The translations under genes were made by a program, and so were the position numbers. A stretch of DNA of 64,000 nt from Raphanus sativus (taxonomy: Eukaryota; Streptophyta; Magnoliopsida; Brassicales; Brassicaceae). The stretch lies in contig NC_079511.1 in the NCBI RefSeq assembly GCF_000801105.2, positions 23,583,792-23,647,791 of the forward strand, read 5' to 3'. Numbering within the stretch: position 1 is the first letter of the stretch; each line of letters begins with the position of its first letter. Under the pieces are notes generated by a model. It searched no databases and was not told where the DNA came from. It worked only from the letters and a program-made list of their open reading frames with translations. Of this stretch, positions 59,440 to 64,000 are shown piece by piece.

Positions 59440-60240
59440 CTCTTCTTCCTTCCTATTAAACCAAAATGAAATATTATTTTTTAAAAAGAAATGGACAATT
59501 GTACTTTAATAAGAAACATATCTTTTAAAAAAAAAACAAGGCTTCACTTGTTTAATAAGAAACATTATTTTTTAAAAAAAAAATGATATGTTTCACTACT
59601 TTAATAACAAACAATTTTTTTTAAAAAAAAACATAATTTTTATATAAAAAATAAAATGTTTCACTACTTTAATAATTTTTATATAAAAAAATAAGACTTC
59701 ACTTGTTTAATAAGAAACATAACTGTTTTAAAATAAAAAAATAAGGCTTCACTTGTTTAATAAGAAACATTATTTTTTTAAAAAATAAAAATTATATGTT
59801 TCACTACTTTAATAACAAACATATGTTTTTATATAAAAAAAATATATGTTTCACTACTTTAATACTTGTGGTATAGAGAAGAGTTATAAAAAAATTGGTT
59901 GAGATAGAAAGAAGAGTAAAGAAGACAAACGTTAACTTGTTTTGATACTTGCCTTGATTGTTGTAGTGTATGTGGTTGAGATAGAGAGAAGAGTAAAGAA
60001 GAGTCACGTTAACTTGTTTTGATACTTGCCTTGATTGTTGTAGTGTATGTGGTTGAGATAGAGAGAAGAGTAAAGACTGAGAAGAGTAAAGAAGAGCAGA
60101 GCAAAGAGTGGACAATTGAGAAGAGTTAAAGAAGAGTAAAGACTGAGTAGAGCAAAGAGAGATATCGAGAAGAGAGGACAAATTTCATAAACAAAGACCT
60201 GCTTTATATATAGAGAACAGAGAGTACATGGCCGATACAA
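59440..60240. repeat. Short repeats between the Harbinger transposase and ORF1
   Basis: At 59460-59870 a unit with CTTTAATAAGAAACAT and CTTCACTTGTTTAATAAG recurs several times with A runs. At about 59930-60080 a 76-base unit (GTTAACTTGTTTTGATACTT, ATGTGGTTGAGATAGAGAG) is present twice, followed by GA-rich AAGAGTAAAGA repeats. The open frames here are low-complexity and I do not call them genes. Confidence 0.65.
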
Positions 60241-60651
60241 GTAGTAGAAAATTGGTTGCTACCCGTGAAACACATGAGCAACCAAACAAGTACAAAGTGG
60301 GTACACCCGTGAATTGAAAACAAGTGTAGAAAGAAACAAAATACTACACTTCCCGTGATACACTACAAACATAAAGCTACAAGTTCAACACCTTCCTTCC
60401 TTCCTTCCTTACTGCCATACAAGTTGCACTACAGCCCGTGACCTGCAAGACAAAATAAACAATGATTTAGTACAAAGCAACTAAACAAAAGAAGTACAAA
60501 GCAACCAAACATAATAAAATACACAAAGCAACCAAACAAAAGAAGTACAATGTATATCTATCAACCTATCAACATGAAGTACAAATGAAAAACTTAAGCT
60601 ATCATATTACCACAACAGCAATCAAACAATCGATAGAAGTACAAACCCATC

Positions 60652-61344
60652 TCAAATCATTTGAGAAATGAGTTTGTCCATGAGGATGATTTCGCTTGCA
60701 GTTAGATGGGTAGGGTCTTTGGCAAGGAGACGCTCTAGGAGTTTCTGTTGCTGTATCTCCTTTTTCACAGCAAGCATGCTATGTATCTCATCATAACCCT
60801 GCCTCTTGCGTTTGGCTGCTTTGCAAGCCTTGACACCAGGAGGCCGAACATCCGCACCTTCCTCCTCAGCCACCACCTCCGCAGCTTCCTTCCTTTTCTC
60901 CTTGGGACCTTCTTTGGGCACAGCGAGTGATTTCCATTTCTGATCGAACCGAAGTTCCCTCCAACAATGTTCAAGCGTGAACTTGATGCCAAGATCATTC
61001 AAGAAGATGTCATGGGCAGCCTTCATGACATCATTCTCGTTTTGGCCACTAGCTTGCTCCCTCACAGCCGCTTCATAGCAGCCCACAAACTTGCACACCT
61101 GCTCGTTGATTCTTCCCCACCTCTGCTTACACTGACTCCACTCTCTAGGAACCTGGCCACTGAGCTGAGGGCTTGCGTTGACGTAGTCAACAATTCGCTT
61201 CCAAAACGCTCCGGCCTTCTGGTCAGTACTCACGATGGCATCCTTGCTGGTGTTCAACCAAGCGCTGATGAGCACAACGTCTTCTTTGGTTTACCACTTT
61301 CTTCTCTGAAGAGAGGTTTGGGAGGTTTGGGGTACATATTCCAT
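60652..61344 (-). pseudogene. Harbinger ORF1 (Myb/SANT-like DNA-binding accessory protein) with early stop
   Basis: The ATG at 61344 opens MEYVPQTSQTS and reaches RRKW, then an in-frame TAA (61291-61293). After it the same frame runs on to 60652: the Myb/SANT-like trihelix (EDVVLISAWLNTSKD, then FWKRIVDY, CKQRWGRINEQVCKF), a QNENDVM motif, LEHCWRELRFDQKW and a basic C-terminal part with a coiled coil. Harbinger elements need this protein along with the transposase. The stop falls exactly where the family has the conserved W of the first Myb helix followed by T-x-E-D. No good later start is seen before the domain, so it is probably dead. Confidence 0.82.
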
Positions 61345-61729
61345 TTTGGTTTCGGTTTTTGGTTTGATATGTGTGTGTGTTTTAGATGTGGATTTGCTAT
61401 CTTTTTAAACTAGTTTTGGCTAGTACATTAAACTCTAACAACCAAACATTCATTAGACAACAACTCTCTATCGCAAATGCATTAAACTCTAACAATCAAA
61501 TCACAGCAACCAACCACAAAACAGATACAATTTATTATCGTTTTTAAGAGAACTAGTTCTACTTGTACTTGTAGTTTAAAGTTTTAGTTGTATTTTAAAG
61601 TTGTAGTTTTAGTTAATTTATAAACTGAACTACTTGTAGTTCAGTTTATATACGGTTAACATATTAAAAAAAAAACACAAACATGATTCGAACCAGAAAA
61701 ACAGAAACAGAAACATTTACCTTTGCTTT

Positions 61730-62323
61730 TCAATCGAAGCAGACCATCTCCAGGTCAGCGACCTTCACTCTGAGAGCATCCACCTCGCCCGAGAGGCTTT
61801 TAACTTGTTCCTGTACATGTAAACAACAACATCAAAACAGCATCAAAACGTTTTCTTTAACTAAACTAATGAAACAACATCAAAACAGCATCACTAACCT
61901 CTAGTGACTCAATCTGTTGATTGAGGATGGGCACCTCCTTGATCACCTTCTCAGCTTTCTCCAGGCGGTTAGTCAGCTTCTCGATCTCCTCCTGGACACC
62001 ATGAACCCAAGGCTGACGATAATGGAGGCCATCAGGCTTGGTTAACCCATAAAAAAAAGAAAACTCATCAAAATCAATAAAGAAAAGAACACAAAAAAAT
62101 ATAAACAAAGATAGAAGGAGTTGTTTACCTCGTAGTTTATGCATGTGAAGAACCGCTTCCCAGGAAGAGTGTCTTTCTCCTCCTTCGCCTGAACCTCGTC
62201 AATCATTCTCCCACCACAGTAACACCTTGTTGGTATCCCGTACTCTGAATCAGCAACATACATCAAGCTGTTGTTGTACTCAATGTTCCTCTTCATGTCT
62301 CTTCTCTCTGCTGCGGGATCCAT
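61730..62323 (-). CDS. GRF-type zinc-finger protein gene carried inside the Harbinger element
   Basis: Three exons on the minus strand: 62323-62129, 62036-61899 and 61810-61730, with GT-AG introns; joined length 414 bases, 137 residues, no stop or frameshift. The first exon (MDPAAERRDMKRN ...) holds the zinc-finger start GIPTRCYCGGRMIDE and GKRFFTC; the second has DGLHYRQPWVHGVQEEIEKL and leads into a coiled coil, which continues in the third exon (KSLSGEVDALRVKV, end MVCFD). This is the architecture of plant proteins like At4g04775: GRF finger, then a coiled coil. GRF fingers bind nucleic acid in other proteins; the role of this subfamily is unknown. It is the only intact gene of the element. 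It may be a captured host gene, or a regular third gene of this transposon lineage. Confidence 0.8.
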
Positions 62324-63001
62324 CTCTAGCACAAACAAATCATTCACAAAACTCATTAGCTCAATATGATGAAAACGAAACAATAAACCCGTCTACACGA
62401 TTTAAAACCATAAAACGAAACCCACACTATCGATTAAGAACCGTAACCTGTGAAACCCCCAAATCAATTTCGAACCCTAACCCTAAATCCCCAATTCAAT
62501 TTATAATCCCCGATAAACCAACCATAACTCCCCCAATACAACCCCGCATGACGCTTAATCGAAAGCCCCAACTCGATTTTGAACCCTAATATGAAAACCC
62601 TAAATCGATTGAGATTTCCCGAGACCCAAAACGCTTCAAAATTGTGGAGAATCTACTCGATACTGACCTGAGCTCGTGGAGGGGACCGTTCGTCGTCGAT
62701 TTGATGGTCAAAAGCTTCGGAAATCGCCGTCGCACCAGAATCGCCTCGCAATCGCCTTTCAGAGAACCAAACCCTAGGTATCGAAGAAGAAATGAAAAAT
62801 GAAAGGTCTCGGTCAATGCTTCGCGTAAACTCGAAAACGCGGGGCCAATGGGGAACCAACACGTGTCTTGAACCCGGCTAAGAACGGATCATGCGTAAGA
62901 CTCGGGTCACCAAAATTAGCCAATTTTCGATTTTTTTTCCCTGCCCGGCCCTATGAACCCGAGCCCATGAACCCTTTAAAAACCCCCCAATGGGCATGCT
63001 C
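62324..63001 (-). promoter_or_regulatory. Upstream region of the GRF gene and right Harbinger terminus
   Basis: Holds the presumed promoter and 5' UTR of the GRF gene. It is more GC-rich than the surroundings (AACCCTAA-like telo-box words near 62473-62485, 62580 and 62770). No coding region on either strand is convincing. The terminal 60 bases contain CCCGAGCCCATGAACCC-type words shared with the left end. Confidence 0.4.
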
Positions 63002-63004
63002 TTA

Positions 63005-63299
63005 GTCTGCAGAAGGTGCAGACCAATTGATGCTAAAAAAAGGTGCAGACGAATCTGACGCCAAATGACTAGGTTTATTGTACAATATTTATTATATCAT
63101 GAGAACTTGATTTTTGTTTTATATTTTCAATTATTTGATTTTTTTTTTATATTTGATTTTGAATTATCACGGTTAGTGTTCTTTTTTATTTTTGTACCGA
63201 TTTTATTTATGATTTGGTTACAAAATAAGTATAACTCAGGTATTTAAAACCGAAAAACCGATTTTATCTATGTTTTAATTATAAAGTATAAAATATGTT
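63005..63299. other. Spacer right of the Harbinger element
   Basis: No gene. GGTGCAGAC is repeated twice (63013 and 63041). Confidence 0.3.
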
Positions 63300-63535
63300 A
63301 AAATCAGGTACTTTTAAACTGAAGAACCGATCCCGACCCGAACCCAAAACTATATTGGTTATACCGGTTCTTTAAATATTTACTAATCCCGACCCAAACT
63401 CGATATAACCCGAACCGCTCCTAAACCAAACTTTCATATAACTCAAAAGGGATTTATTCTGATAGACCCAAAAAACCAAAAACACCGATTGGACAAAACG
63501 TAAACCGGATTGAAACCACGAATACCCAGGCCTAA
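63300..63535 (-). mobile_element. Partial relative of the hAT element at 20770
   Basis: Read on the minus strand, TTAGGCCTGGGTATTCG at 63535 onward and the following CCAATCGG/ACCCGAACC-type words match the left end of 20770-21614. The other terminus is not found, so it is truncated. It lies about 110 bases upstream of the next gene's ATG and may affect its promoter. Confidence 0.5.
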
Positions 63536-63643
63536 TCAGATATTTTCCCTCTAAAAGTCTAAACCTTCTCTAGACTGTAGACCCAAACCCAACACTCACA
63601 TTGCTCGACTCTCCCATCATCATCGGAGATTCTGATCTCAGAG

Positions 63644-64000
63644 ATGGAGGCGTTAACGGAGATATGCGAAATCATAGAGCAAAATCCGATCAACTTCTCG
63701 GAGAATCTCGTTTGGATTTGCCGACAGTGTCCCCACGAATCAGCCAGCGTCTCTCGGAGTCATCTCAACGCTGTTTTGGCCGTCGCTCGGATCATCTCCA
63801 GTAACGTCGACACATCCGAGGATCACGGCAAACTCGCCGTCCTCGATTTCCTCCTCCACGCTGTTCCGAACTCGTTCCGCCGCTCTTTCTGGCCATGCTC
63901 GTACACGCTGGAGTCGATTTCGGAATTCTACTGCACCTTCCTAGGTTACGTTTCGCGTACGTCACTTGAATTTGGGAGTAAGGTTGTGGAGATTGCAGGG
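63644..64000 (+). CDS. Phosphatidylinositol 4-kinase alpha-like protein, N-terminus (partial)
   Basis: The ATG at 63644 opens a frame of 119 codons still open at the window end: MEALTEICEIIEQNPINFSE, then LVWICRQCP, then SRSHLNAVLAVARIISSN, then FRRSFWPCSYTLESISEFYC. This resembles the start of plant PI4K-alpha (PI4KA1), the large lipid kinase that makes PI4P at the plasma membrane, from my memory of that family. Compared with the family as I recall it, a few residues are missing after CRQCP. The kinase domain would lie far beyond the window. Since only the N-terminal region is seen, another gene of the family or a partial copy cannot be excluded. Confidence 0.6.
   Translation, partial: MEALTEICEIIEQNPINFSENLVWICRQCPHESASVSRSHLNAVLAVARIISSNVDTSEDHGKLAVLDFLLHAVPNSFRRSFWPCSYTLESISEFYCTFLGYVSRTSLEFGSKVVEIAG

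Larger units (their letters stand above)
57933..63001 (-). mobile_element. PIF/Harbinger DNA transposon, 5.07 kb, with three genes on the minus strand
   Basis: The left end GAGCATCTCCATTAGTGAAC and the inverted right end (GAGCATGCCCATTGGGG on the minus strand) agree at most of the first 14 bases. The target duplication TTA is at 57930-57932 and 63002-63004. Both signs are typical of PIF/Harbinger. From the right end, read on the minus strand, it carries a GRF zinc-finger gene, a Myb/SANT-like ORF1 and a DDE transposase. The last two are broken, so the copy should not move on its own. Ends of the same kind bound the MITE at 4897-5066. Confidence 0.92.

Noticed and set aside
59804..60240. Open frames rich in Leu/Ser on the minus strand
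   Set aside because: They come from 76-base and GA-rich tandem repeats in the Harbinger interior and have no conserved features.

Overview
This is eukaryotic, plant nuclear DNA, most likely from Brassica or a close relative in Brassicaceae. Genes carry GT-AG introns. The ends of the window hold recognisable Arabidopsis-type genes, and most of the rest is AT-rich DNA built from many plant transposon types. The first two genes (the tail of a PDIL5-3/5-4-like ER disulfide isomerase, then an early-nodulin-like gene on the opposite strand) match, from memory, the neighbours AT3G20560 and AT3G20570.

Layout. 1-504: last exons of the PDI/ERV-type gene. 672-1038: a complete 367-bp TRIM. 1143-1804: an ENODL9-like phytocyanin gene. 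2873-3560: a PDRG1-like prefoldin-family gene. 3941-5069: a SINE and a MITE. 5.1-16.5 kb: no genes seen. It holds a 2.35-kb near-identical tandem duplication (Helitron plus the left part of a MULE-like element), the full MULE-like element (10763-15097, no transposase, full of AAGTCTTC-type motifs) and a second Helitron. 17.3-35.0 kb: a duplicated F-box/FBD/LRR locus. Copy 1 (18759-19994) is intact; copy 2 (32915-34155) has an 8-bp frameshift. Between them lie a hAT element, a decayed LINE, an LTR-like block, a young Copia element with identical LTRs, a second hAT and a Stowaway MITE.

35.0-46.0 kb: Helitrons, then an 8.7-kb composite of non-coding LTR retroelements (LARD-like) with inverted copies. 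A complete Cassandra TRIM carrying 5S-rRNA-like sequence is nested in one LTR. The composite has the 5-bp flanking repeat AAACC on both sides and appears to sit in an intron of a small unrecognised gene. 46.0-57.9 kb: AT-rich DNA with an inverted repeat, another relic of the F-box flank, a Stowaway-like MITE, a GC-rich poly(A) retroposon and minus-strand Helitron ends.

57933-63001: a 5.07-kb PIF/Harbinger element with TTA target duplication. It holds a broken transposase, a broken Myb/SANT-like ORF1 and, unexpectedly, an intact three-exon GRF-type zinc-finger gene. 63644-end: first exon of a gene resembling the N-terminus of phosphatidylinositol 4-kinase alpha.

The most notable items are the Harbinger carrying an intact GRF zinc-finger gene, the Cassandra nested in the composite LTR element, the recent 2.35-kb tandem duplication with a patterned junction, and the young Copia element with one frameshift. 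All family calls come from reading motifs by eye; no database search was run.
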